From positions 22,860 through 86,859 of the forward strand of contig CAJTEY010000017.1 of NCBI GenBank assembly GCA_910575775.1: 64,000 bases of DNA, given 5' to 3'. The position numbers and the translations under genes are program-made. This document shows positions 1 to 8,031 of the stretch, in pieces. The notes under the pieces are model-generated. The model was not told the DNA's origin, ran no database searches, and worked only from the letters and a program-made list of their open reading frames with translations. Source of the stretch: Lachnospiraceae bacterium (GTDB lineage: Bacteria > Bacillota > Clostridia > Lachnospirales > Lachnospiraceae). The stretch's first letter is position 1; each line of letters opens with the position of its first letter.

Positions 1-329
1 CTCTTATATGATAAGGCTTTCCTTATTCTTTCTGTATCCCATTTTTCTGGAAACAACACCGCCATAATATGAAACGCATCTATCAGTCATGCAATATACG
101 CATGAGTTCCGTATTTAAAATCCTGCTTATCCCTGCAATCTAAAAGGCGTTGGCAAACAGCCCTCTGTTTCTCCGTTAAATCAAGCTGATTAAAAGCATC
201 CTCTGCACTCCCCTCATTATTACTGTCCTTTTGATAACTCGCATCAGCTTGTAACAGTTTCAAGACAGATTCGTCTTTCAATTTCTCTACCGCTATCTTC
301 ACCAGTTCCTTAAATTCCTTATCGCACAT
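1..329 (-). pseudogene. Hypothetical small protein, probably interrupted by an in-frame TGA
   Basis: Unknown function. The frame opens at ATG 327-329, five bases after a GGAGG, and runs to a TGA at 87-89. Beyond the TGA the same frame stays open to the window edge and reads like protein (LIDAFHIMAVLFPEKWD), so the stop probably replaces a sense codon such as GGA. It overlaps the end of the upstream gene by 11 bases, which suggests translational coupling. The neighbour is of a type common in clostridial conjugative elements. Alternatively the 80-residue form is the real product, because the window edge hides the rest. Confidence 0.45.
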
Positions 330-516
330 CACTTCCTCCTGCCAGTTCTACTCTTAACTTTTTTACAGGTGCATGGATAACTTTAAAAATAAGTTCATCA
401 ACACAATCTGTATATCTGCCCTGCTGAATGAGCTGATTTTTCAGTTCCACAAGGCTATGTAATAAAATGCTCCGTTCCTCACTATCCACATATAAATGAT
501 TTTTCTTTTCTCTCAT
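319..516 (-). CDS. Small conserved protein of clostridial mobile elements
   Basis: A 65-residue basic protein. The pattern LYVDSEERSILLHSLVELKN followed by GRYTDCVDELIFKV resembles a short protein family I recall from clostridial conjugative elements; its function is unknown. The start at ATG 514-516 is chosen because AAAGG lies about 12 bases upstream; an in-frame TTG at 526-528 sits right against that site and is less likely. Its stop overlaps the start of the next small gene. No relaxase or integrase is visible in the window, so the element itself is not proven. Confidence 0.6.
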   Translation of the reverse strand: MREKKNHLYVDSEERSILLHSLVELKNQLIQQGRYTDCVDELIFKVIHAPVKKLRVELAGGSDVR

Positions 517-639
517 AATCAGCACCAACCTTTTTTGATTTCATTATATAGAGAAATGCCAAACCAATCAAAGGTGCGATTCAGACAATAAAATAAGCGT
601 ACCACTATTTCTAATGATACGCCTATCATAATTCGTTCT

Positions 640-765
640 CTAATCAAGGTCGATATAAACGGTTACATTCGTTTCTCTCCATTGATTTTTCCTTACATAC
701 TGTCCGTTAGCCTTTCGGTAAGCTGCCGCCTGCTCGAAAGATAGCGGTAATTCAAAGGAAAGAGA
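640..765 (-). pseudogene. Possible 3' fragment of a mobile-element gene next to ppdK
   Basis: On the minus strand a frame without its own start reads FELPLSFEQAAAYRKANGQ, then YVRKNQWRETNVTVYIDLD, and ends at a TAG at 640-642. The composition looks like real protein rather than random frame. Its upstream part runs into the 3' end of ppdK in another frame, so any genuine 5' part is missing. I read this as a truncated gene left at the junction between ppdK and a mobile element. A chance open frame of about 40 codons is the alternative. Confidence 0.3.
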
Positions 766-769
766 ACTC

Positions 770-3391
770 CTACCTACTTTGTATAGCCGCCTGCGCAGCC
801 GCGAGCCGGGCTATCGGCACTCTAAACGGTGAGCAGGAAACATAGGTCAGTCCCACCTTATGGCAGAACTCCACGGAGGACGGATCACCGCCGTGCTCGC
901 CGCAGATACCCAGCTTGATGTCAGGTCTGGTTGTACGTCCCTTCTCCGCCGCCATCTGTACAAGCTGTCCCACGCCGCTCTGATCCAGTCTTGCGAAGGG
1001 ATCAGACTCGTAAATCTTATTCTTATAGTAATCGCTTAAGAACTTGCCTGCATCGTCACGGGAGAAGCCGAAGGTCATCTGGGTCAGATCGTTGGTACCG
1101 AAGGAGAAGAACTCTGCCTCCTCAGCGATCTCGTTTGCCAGAAGCGCCGCACGGGGAATCTCAATCATTGTGCCGATGTGGTACTGGATGTCGGAATTTT
1201 TCTCTTTCTTCACGGCCTCAGCCACTTCTACAACCACATCCTTGACGAACTTAAGCTCTCTCTTCTCGCCTACTAAGGGAATCATAATCTCAGGTACGAC
1301 ATCATATCCTTTCTCATTCTTCACCTCAATTGCAGCCTCCATCACGGCTCTGGTCTGCATCCTTGCGATTTCGGGATAGGTAACCGCCAGACGGCATCCT
1401 CTGTGTCCCATCATGGGGTTAAATTCGTGGAGGGAATCGCAGATCTCCTGCACTTCCTCTGCCGTCATCATCATCTCAACCGCCAGATCGTCGATGTCCG
1501 CCTGCTCGGTAGGCACAAACTCATGTAACGGCGGGTCGAGAAAACGGATGGTCACAGGTCTGCCTTCCATCACCTCATACAACGCCTTAAAGTCACCCTT
1601 CTGGAACGGGATCAAGGCATTGAGCGCCTTCTCTCTCTGCTCCTGGGTTCTCGCCAGAATCATCTGTCTGATCTTCGGAATCCTGTCGGGATCGAAGAAC
1701 ATATGCTCGGTACGGCAGAGGCCGATGCCCTCCGCACCATACTTCACTGCATTTGCCGCATCAGCCGGGGTGTCCGCGTTGGTGCGCACCTGCAGTCTGC
1801 GGTACTTGTCCGCCCACTCCATAATCCGCCCGAAGTTTCCGCTGACGGAAGCTTCCACAGTCTTAATGTCTCCTTTATAAATCTTACCGGTGGAGCCGTC
1901 CAGGGAAATATAATCACCCTCGTGGAACACCTCGCCGCCAAGTTCAAATACTTTGTCCTCCTCGTTGATGGCAATTTCACCACAGCCCGATACGCAGGCC
2001 GTGCCCATACCGCGAGCCACAACAGCCGCGTGAGAGGTCATGCCGCCGCGCACGGTCAGAATGCCTTCCGCCGCATGCATGCCCTCGATATCCTCAGGAG
2101 AGGTCTCCAGACGTACCAGTACCACTCTCTCGCCCTTCTCATGGGCATCCTTCGCCTCGTTCGCGGTAAAGTATACCTTACCTGCCGCTGCGCCGGGAGA
2201 CGCGGGAAGCGCCTGTCCGATTACCTGGCCTGCCTTCAAAGCGTCGGGATCAAAGGTCGGATGTAAGAGCTGATCCAGAGATTTCGCCTCGATGCGCAGA
2301 ACTGCCTCCTCGGGCGTGATCTTGCCCTCATCCACCAGATCGCAGGCAATCTGCAGAGCCGCAGGTGCGGTGCGCTTGCCGTTTCTTGTCTGTAAGAAGA
2401 AGAGCTTGCCCTCCTCAATGGTAAACTCCATATCCTGCATGTCGCGGTAATGATCCTCGAGGCGGTTCGCAATCTCCATAAACTGCTTATAGCACTCGGG
2501 CAGATCCTGTTCCAGTCTGGTGATGGGCTGCGGCGTGCGGATGCCTGCCACAACGTCCTCACCCTGGGCATTGATCAGATACTCGCCGTAAATACCCTTG
2601 GCGCCCGTGGAAGGATTTCTGGTAAAGGCAACGCCTGTGCCGGAAGTTTCTCCCATATTACCAAATACCATCGCCTGCACGTTTACCGCCGTGCCCCAAT
2701 CGCCTGGTATATCGTTCATGCGTCTGTATACAATCGCCCTCTCGTTATCCCAGGAACGGAACACCGCCTTAACGGCCTCCATAAGCTGTACTTTGGGATC
2801 CTGCGGGAACTCTTCACCTTTGTTCTCTTTATAAATATTCTTGAATCGGACGATGATCTCTTTCATGTCCTCGGCAGTCAGATCCGTGTCAAATTTAACG
2901 CCCTTGGACTCTTTGATTTCGTCTAAGATTCTCTCAAAGTAAGATTTGGGTATCTCCATAACAACATCGGAGAACATCTGGATAAATCTGCGGTAGGAAT
3001 CATATGCAAACCTGGGGTTCCCGGTCTTTGCCGCAAAACCCTCCACGGCTACATCCGTCAGGCCAAGATTCAGAATGGTATCCATCATACCAGGCATAGA
3101 TGCCCTCGCACCCGAACGCACCGACACAAGAAGGGGATTCTCGGTATCGCCAAACTTCTTCCCCTGTTTCCCCTCCAATTCTGCAAGTGCGGTAAAGATC
3201 TGCTCCGTGATCTCATCCGATATCTGTCTGCCATTATTATAGTAGTCTGTACAAGCCTCCGTCGTCACGGTAAAGCCCTGCGGAATCGGCAGCCCCAGAT
3301 TCGTCATCTCTGCAAGATTGGCTCCTTTGCCACCCAGAAGATTACGCATGTCCGCGTTTCCTTCTTCAAATAAATATACCCATTTCGCCAT
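770..3391 (-). CDS. ppdK: Pyruvate, phosphate dikinase
   Basis: Cytoplasmic enzyme that interconverts pyruvate, ATP and phosphate with phosphoenolpyruvate, AMP and pyrophosphate. The product is 873 residues, the usual length. Visible domains in order are the N-terminal ATP-grasp domain (KGANLAEM near the start, SVRSGARASMPGMMDTILNL), the swivelling phosphohistidine domain with GGMTSHAAVVARGMG near residue 455, and the C-terminal PEP/pyruvate barrel ending GICGEHGGDPSSVEFC. The start at MAKWVYLFEEG (ATG 3389-3391) matches known family members and has GGAGG about 12 bases upstream; a 34-codon upstream extension is not protein-like. A perfect 10-bp palindrome lies about 110 bases upstream. Confidence 0.97.
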   Translation of the reverse strand: MAKWVYLFEEGNADMRNLLGGKGANLAEMTNLGLPIPQGFTVTTEACTDYYNNGRQISDEITEQIFTALAELEGKQGKKFGDTENPLLVSVRSGARASMPGMMDTILNLGLTDVAVEGFAAKTGNPRFAYDSYRRFIQMFSDVVMEIPKSYFERILDEIKESKGVKFDTDLTAEDMKEIIVRFKNIYKENKGEEFPQDPKVQLMEAVKAVFRSWDNERAIVYRRMNDIPGDWGTAVNVQAMVFGNMGETSGTGVAFTRNPSTGAKGIYGEYLINAQGEDVVAGIRTPQPITRLEQDLPECYKQFMEIANRLEDHYRDMQDMEFTIEEGKLFFLQTRNGKRTAPAALQIACDLVDEGKITPEEAVLRIEAKSLDQLLHPTFDPDALKAGQVIGQALPASPGAAAGKVYFTANEAKDAHEKGERVVLVRLETSPEDIEGMHAAEGILTVRGGMTSHAAVVARGMGTACVSGCGEIAINEEDKVFELGGEVFHEGDYISLDGSTGKIYKGDIKTVEASVSGNFGRIMEWADKYRRLQVRTNADTPADAANAVKYGAEGIGLCRTEHMFFDPDRIPKIRQMILARTQEQREKALNALIPFQKGDFKALYEVMEGRPVTIRFLDPPLHEFVPTEQADIDDLAVEMMMTAEEVQEICDSLHEFNPMMGHRGCRLAVTYPEIARMQTRAVMEAAIEVKNEKGYDVVPEIMIPLVGEKRELKFVKDVVVEVAEAVKKEKNSDIQYHIGTMIEIPRAALLANEIAEEAEFFSFGTNDLTQMTFGFSRDDAGKFLSDYYKNKIYESDPFARLDQSGVGQLVQMAAEKGRTTRPDIKLGICGEHGGDPSSVEFCHKVGLTYVSCSPFRVPIARLAAAQAAIQSR

Positions 3392-3502
3392 TTTATTTGC
3401 TATCCTCCATTCCGTTAAAATTAAAGCCTCTCGGCTAGCATCTATTTTACCATATATTTGCAATTTTAACACTGGTTTTTTGAAAAATTTCACAAAAAGA
3501 AA

Positions 3503-3526
3503 GACAAATATTACAAAATATTTGTC
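3503..3526. promoter_or_regulatory. AT-rich palindrome upstream of ppdK, candidate operator
   Basis: GACAAATATT and AATATTTGTC form perfect 10-bp inverted arms around a 4-base spacer (ACAA). It lies between the GDPD stop and the ppdK start, about 110 bases upstream of ppdK. It lacks a T-run and GC-rich stem, so a protein-binding site fits better than a terminator. The regulator is unknown. Confidence 0.4.
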
Positions 3527-3574
3527 GGATTAGCGTGCGAAAGCGCCGCAGTATTTTCGAAAAGAGCCAAAAGA

Positions 3575-4417
3575 TTACAAGCTGCTGGCTCTTTTCGGAA
3601 GAAAGCTGTCAAAAATAAACACATCATACTCCCCCTGAAGCGCCTCCAGATCCTGTTCGCTGCGAACCGTCCATGCCGCCGCAGGATGTCTGAAGAGATG
3701 CCTGCATATCCGCCTTCCCGGCTCCTCGCTGAATTTATGGTTGTAGGCAATAAAATCCGGCTTGGTCAGAAAATTGAACAGAAGATGCGTCATGGCAAAA
3801 TAGAGAATATTCCAGTACTCTCCCTCCCTGCGGAAATTTGAGGAGAGCTGTCCCCGCACCACATCCCTGCGGTTTAAGCGGAACCACCAGAGCACCATAG
3901 GATTAAAGGATTCGATGCAGTACGGCCCACGATAAGCGCGCAACAGCCGGTCTATGGCCCTGCAGCAGGATACATCCGCCGTCTCCGCCTTGATCTCCAC
4001 GATCAGGGGCACCCGGCCGTCCACCATCTCAAGCAAATCTGCCAGTCTGGGAATCCGCTCGCCGGACTGACAGAGGGTATAAGCCTGCAGCTGATCGTAA
4101 GTGTAGTTCACAACCTTGCCCGCTACGCCGCAGATTCTCTCCAGACTAAAATCATGAAAAATAACCGGCACGCCATCACTGCTCACCTGCACATCGAGCT
4201 CCATGCCAAATCCGGCCTCCACCGCCCTCCTGAAAGCCGCCAGAGAATTTTCCGGCGCATCCCCCGTATTGTCGTGAAGCCCCCTGTGGGCAAAGTACAC
4301 CTTTTTAAAGAGCGAAGTGTCGGGTCTTTTTATCATGCGCGGCATGATCGCCAGAAAATATAAAACGGCAAGCGCCCCCATACTGCTCAGTGTAATTTTG
4401 ATAGCCGCCAGAATCAT
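3575..4417 (-). CDS. Membrane-anchored glycerophosphodiester phosphodiesterase
   Basis: Predicted to hydrolyse glycerophosphodiesters to glycerol 3-phosphate and an alcohol. The 280-residue product starts with one hydrophobic segment (about residues 4-24), then the GDPD signature: FAHRGLHDNTGDAPENSLAAF with the HRG catalytic motif, MELDVQVSSDGVPVIFHD with the metal-binding Glu/Asp and second His, and LIVEIKAE. The membrane anchor suggests the active domain sits at the membrane face. The start at ATG 4415-4417 has AAGGACGG about 8 bases upstream; the frame is open for 22 more codons but without a better site. It is the last gene in a minus-strand run behind an HlyD-like adaptor, with a 126-base gap. 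Confidence 0.9.
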   Translation of the reverse strand: MILAAIKITLSSMGALAVLYFLAIMPRMIKRPDTSLFKKVYFAHRGLHDNTGDAPENSLAAFRRAVEAGFGMELDVQVSSDGVPVIFHDFSLERICGVAGKVVNYTYDQLQAYTLCQSGERIPRLADLLEMVDGRVPLIVEIKAETADVSCCRAIDRLLRAYRGPYCIESFNPMVLWWFRLNRRDVVRGQLSSNFRREGEYWNILYFAMTHLLFNFLTKPDFIAYNHKFSEEPGRRICRHLFRHPAAAWTVRSEQDLEALQGEYDVFIFDSFLPKRASSL

Positions 4418-4543
4418 AGCATTGTCCGTCCTTATTTGCAAAGTTTCAAATATCCGAAACCATTCTACAACCATGCCCGGCACTTTTCAATATCTTTCAC
4501 CTATAATTTCCCCTGTTTTCATTGTTTCCCGGTATATCCCACA

Positions 4544-5941
4544 TCACCCGTCCGACAGTCTTACCACATCCCCCTTTTTAATCTCCTTCGTGGAGGACTC
4601 TATGATCCGGCTCTCATCGTTCACTGCCCCTTCTATCGCTATCAGTTTGTCGTTCTTGTCAACGACGCTGACGGTGATCTCCTCCACATAATATTCCGTG
4701 CCAAGAATCCCCTCCCGCTCATTCACCACATACACAAAATTCCTGTCGTTCTCCGCATGCAGCGCCATAGGGGAAACGCAAACGGGATACTTATCTCCCA
4801 CCTTGGAACAGGTCATCTTTCCGGAAAGACCAGGCATTCCCGTCTCCTCTGGCAGCCTCAAAAGAGCCGTATAACTGCCCGGCATATTCTCGTTTTCCTC
4901 GATATAATCCACCGTGGCATCCATCTTTTTGCTCCCGTCGAGCTGCAGTTTCACATCGTCGTTTAGATTTACATAACTCTTCTGTTCTTTGGTGAGGGGA
5001 ACCCGGAACTGGCAGGGCACCTCACTGTCCGCAAGCAAAAAAGAGGCGGTATCCGGCACCCGGCCGCCTGTCTGCACATAGACGTCCGTCACCATCCCAC
5101 TCATGGGGCTTGCGATTTTTCCTTCCTGCTCCTGAATGGCCTTGTATGATGCAAGCTTTTCCTGTATCGCCGCCAGCTCCGTCCGATAGACGGCCAAGGC
5201 CGCATCGGCATTGTCCTCCTGCAGAATATCCTCCACCTTGCGGCCCGCATCCTTTATGGTGTTGTCTCTGTTCCACTTGGCGTCCGCCTCCGCATAGGCG
5301 GCGGCCTGCAGCTCCTGCTTCAGCCGCTCCTCCTCCTGTTCTCTGGCCTGCCTTTCCGCCTCCATCTCCTCCTCGGTCTTCGACTCTCCATTCTCCTTTT
5401 CCCAGTCGCCCTCATGCTCTCTGTTCTGGGCCTGTAATTCTTCCAGCGCCTCCTCGGCCTGGACCACACCCTCGGCCGCCCTGCCCACCAGCGTATCCTG
5501 ATATCTGGAAAGGGCGTCATAATCCTCTCTGGCTCTGGCTTCCTCCCGTTCTCTCCTGCTTTGTGCCAGCTCCTTATTGTGGGCGATGGCATCGATCTCA
5601 AGCTGTACTTTTGCCGCAGCCAGCTCCTGCTCCTCCATGATCTGCTCCATATCATCAAGATCCACAGTAAACAGCAGATCTCCCTCTTCCACTTTATCCC
5701 CGGCATGCACCGCAAGCTCCTTCACCCGCAGTCCGCTCAGCGCCGTCACCGGCAGTTTGGCCCCTGCCTCCACGATGCCCTCCGCCTCCACGATATGCTC
5801 GATATACTTGGATTCTGTCCGGGTTGTCGAAACCATAGGCAGCTTTGAAGCATATATGCTTTTTGACACCAGCGTGCACAGCCACATAAAAGCCATAAAA
5901 ACCGCCAGCCCCGCTACAATCCTCTTCCTCCGCTTATCCAT
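4544..5941 (-). CDS. HlyD-like membrane fusion / periplasmic adaptor protein
   Basis: The 465-residue protein has a short basic N-terminus, one membrane segment (about residues 9-30), then a split barrel-sandwich (lipoyl-like) domain, VTALSGLRVKELAVHAGDKV followed by EEGDLLFTVD. A long charged coiled coil rich in Glu, Ala and Arg follows (about 95-260), then the second half of the sandwich (GKIASPMSGMVTDVYVQTGG) and beta-barrel repeats. Such adaptors normally pair with an ABC or RND exporter, but none is encoded nearby. Instead the gene lies 40 bases behind a sugar-type ABC permease. GAGGAGG precedes the ATG. Its partner is unknown. Confidence 0.85.
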   Translation of the reverse strand: MDKRRKRIVAGLAVFMAFMWLCTLVSKSIYASKLPMVSTTRTESKYIEHIVEAEGIVEAGAKLPVTALSGLRVKELAVHAGDKVEEGDLLFTVDLDDMEQIMEEQELAAAKVQLEIDAIAHNKELAQSRREREEARAREDYDALSRYQDTLVGRAAEGVVQAEEALEELQAQNREHEGDWEKENGESKTEEEMEAERQAREQEEERLKQELQAAAYAEADAKWNRDNTIKDAGRKVEDILQEDNADAALAVYRTELAAIQEKLASYKAIQEQEGKIASPMSGMVTDVYVQTGGRVPDTASFLLADSEVPCQFRVPLTKEQKSYVNLNDDVKLQLDGSKKMDATVDYIEENENMPGSYTALLRLPEETGMPGLSGKMTCSKVGDKYPVCVSPMALHAENDRNFVYVVNEREGILGTEYYVEEITVSVVDKNDKLIAIEGAVNDESRIIESSTKEIKKGDVVRLSDG

Positions 5942-5981
5942 GATTCCGTCCTCCTCACAGTCCTTCTATCTTTAAAACACG

Positions 5982-6854
5982 CTATTCTTTTAAGCCTGAA
6001 TACACAATTCCCTGCTCCAGATAATCCTGCCCCAGCACAAATACAAAAGCCGCCGGAATCAAAGTAACAAACGAGGCGCAGAGCGCAAAGCCAGCCTGCA
6101 GCCACGAGATCTCCGGCAGATACAATGACAGCGGCCACAGCGCCTTCTCTTCCAGAAACGCCAGCGGCTGCTCCATCAAATTCCAATACTCCAAAAAACC
6201 TAACACCATGGCAGATAACAATCCACTTTTCCCTAAAGGAAGCCCCATTGTCAGAAATATCCGCAGTTCACTCGCCCCGTCAATCCGCGCCGCCTCAAAC
6301 AGCTGCGGAGGAATCGCCCGGAAACCGCCGTAGGTCAAAAAGATTGGCAAGGTGGAAAACACCGCCGGTAAAATAATGGCAGCATGGGTATTCATCATCC
6401 CCAGGCGGTCAAGCACCAGATAACTGGAAAGCATCGTCACCTGGAACGGCAGAAGCATCAGCACCACATAGAGGGCAAACAAAGCCCTGCTCCCACGCAC
6501 AGAATAGGCAGCAAACGCCCACGCCGCAGGAACCCCCACCAGAAGCTGCCCCGCCAAAATACAGAGCACCAGCTTCACAGAGTTCCAAAAGAGAACAAAG
6601 AACGAAGGCGTCATAAACAGAAGCCTCCCGTAATGTTCAAAAGTGGGATAATCCGGCATCAGTTTCCAGCGGATATACCCCTCCCCGTCACCGAACACCG
6701 GAAGCAGATACTGTTTCATTTCCAGACTGTCCATCACCGATCCTGTCAAAATCAGAAGCACAGGAAGGCAAATCAGAACAGCCGGCACAAGCAAAGCTCC
6801 CGCCGCAATATATTTTTTTATCACACTATATATTTCTTTTCTAAACTTCGGCAT
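5982..6854 (-). CDS. CUT1-type ABC transporter permease (MalG-like)
   Basis: Inner-membrane subunit of a binding-protein-dependent importer, probably for a sugar or oligosaccharide. The 290 residues contain about six hydrophobic segments and the cytoplasmic EAA loop (EAARIDGASELRIFLTMGLPL less one residue) that contacts the ATPase. The start at MPKFRKEIYS (ATG 6852-6854) follows GAAGGAAGG; the frame extends 27 codons further upstream without a better site. It pairs with the MalF-like permease about 100 bases upstream. No ATPase gene is present, which is common for CUT1 systems that share one ATPase. Confidence 0.9.
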   Translation of the reverse strand: MPKFRKEIYSVIKKYIAAGALLVPAVLICLPVLLILTGSVMDSLEMKQYLLPVFGDGEGYIRWKLMPDYPTFEHYGRLLFMTPSFFVLFWNSVKLVLCILAGQLLVGVPAAWAFAAYSVRGSRALFALYVVLMLLPFQVTMLSSYLVLDRLGMMNTHAAIILPAVFSTLPIFLTYGGFRAIPPQLFEAARIDGASELRIFLTMGLPLGKSGLLSAMVLGFLEYWNLMEQPLAFLEEKALWPLSLYLPEISWLQAGFALCASFVTLIPAAFVFVLGQDYLEQGIVYSGLKE

Positions 6855-6953
6855 CCCACGGCCTTCCTTCTTTTTGTCTAGTATGTACATTGCGAAGCTC
6901 GTCTCAACGTTATATCTATTGTGCAGATAGCACAACCATAAACAGACCCTGCC

Positions 6954-7892
6954 TCACTCCGCCCGGTCCCAGACCCTCTGCAGCGCCATAATCGCCACAA
7001 AAAGCACCGCCCCCACGCAGACTGCCGCAGCAGCCATCTTGTCAAACTCCAGATTGACGAACCAGTTGTTGAACAGATGCTGGAGCAGGTAAATATCCTC
7101 CTGCGGATAAGACCCTGCCACCAGATAAGCCTCCCTGTAAATCTTAAACGAATTGAGGAAGGACAAAATCACAATCGTATAAAAACTGCCTTTCAGATTC
7201 GGCAGGATGATATAACGGATGCATTTCCCTCTTCCCGCCCCGTCCACTCTGGCCGCCTCGACAAACTCATTGGGTATGGACAGAATCCCCGCCAGCCATA
7301 GCACCACCGTGTAACCTGTGTTTTTCCACAGATAACTGGCCACCAGCACCCAGAAGGAAGCACCCGTCCCCAGATAATCCATCGTCACATTCTCCCACAG
7401 ACCTGTAAACTCCCCGATCTTTGTGAGAAACAGGTTTAGAAACCCCTGCCTGTAAAAGACCATTTTCCAGACGAGAACGATGGTCGCCGTCGGCATGGCA
7501 AGCGGAAACAGATACACCGATTTGATCAGCGAAGCGTTTTGAAAACGGCTCAGCGTAAGTGCCACCAGAAGCCCCGCCAGCACCAGAAGCGGAATGCATA
7601 CCATCGTAAACCGCGCGGTATTTTTTACCGCCAGCACAAACGCCTGATTTCGGAATATAACGCCATAATTTTTCACGCCTGTAAACTCGCCCGTAACCGC
7701 CGTCTGAAAAGACCGCTTCACCACGTCCAGAAAAGGCAAAAGCACAAAAAGCATCACCCCCGCAAGACTCGGCAGAAGAAATAACAGGAAAGCGCGCCTT
7801 CTGCGCCTGTATTTTTTCCCGTTCCCCCACGCCTGCCTATTTCGGATTCGTAATTTATGTAAACTGTATTGCATTCCTCGTGTTTCTGTCAT
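6954..7892 (-). CDS. CUT1-type ABC transporter permease (MalF-like)
   Basis: First permease of the sugar-type importer. It has 312 residues with a very basic N-terminus (KKYRRRRRAF), a first membrane segment (FLLFLLPSLAGVMLFVLLPF), five more hydrophobic segments and the EAA loop EAARVDGAGRGKCIRYIILP. The ATG at 7890-7892 has GGGAGAG about 11 bases upstream; a second ATG six codons later is an alternative. It follows the large lipoprotein gene ending at 8032, with a repeat element in the 140-base gap, so permease levels may be set separately from those of the binding proteins. Confidence 0.9.
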   Translation of the reverse strand: MTETRGMQYSLHKLRIRNRQAWGNGKKYRRRRRAFLLFLLPSLAGVMLFVLLPFLDVVKRSFQTAVTGEFTGVKNYGVIFRNQAFVLAVKNTARFTMVCIPLLVLAGLLVALTLSRFQNASLIKSVYLFPLAMPTATIVLVWKMVFYRQGFLNLFLTKIGEFTGLWENVTMDYLGTGASFWVLVASYLWKNTGYTVVLWLAGILSIPNEFVEAARVDGAGRGKCIRYIILPNLKGSFYTIVILSFLNSFKIYREAYLVAGSYPQEDIYLLQHLFNNWFVNLEFDKMAAAAVCVGAVLFVAIMALQRVWDRAE

Positions 7893-7994
7893 TCCTTCAC
7901 AAACTCTCCCGTTACAGTATGGTATTATTCATTTTTCCACTATTTTCTATTATTATCTACACAATTATTTCATATCACAGCCCATAATCTCTAT

Positions 7995-8030
7995 GCGGAG
8001 AATGCCGTCCTTTTGCATTCTTCTCACGCT
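7995..8030 (-). repeat. Dispersed 3'-end repeat, copy 1 (partial)
   Basis: Read on the minus strand, GTGAGAAG begins four bases after the stop codon of the upstream gene and is joined directly to AATGC...GGCATTCTCC. The centre of the multi-hairpin module is missing, so this is a short, probably deleted copy. The remaining arms GAGAATGC and GCATTC can still pair. It shares its left boundary (TAACAGCGTGAGAAG) with copy 2 after the paralogous gene. Confidence 0.65.
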
Positions 8031-8031
8031 G

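Noticed and set aside
87..89. Selenocysteine reading of the in-frame TGA
   Set aside because: No selenoprotein-like motif around the codon and no convincing SECIS-type hairpin directly after it; a nonsense mutation is simpler.
3392..3502. Promoter of ppdK
   Set aside because: A TAAAAT box occurs at 3444-3449 on the minus strand, but the matching -35 region is poor; left uncalled.
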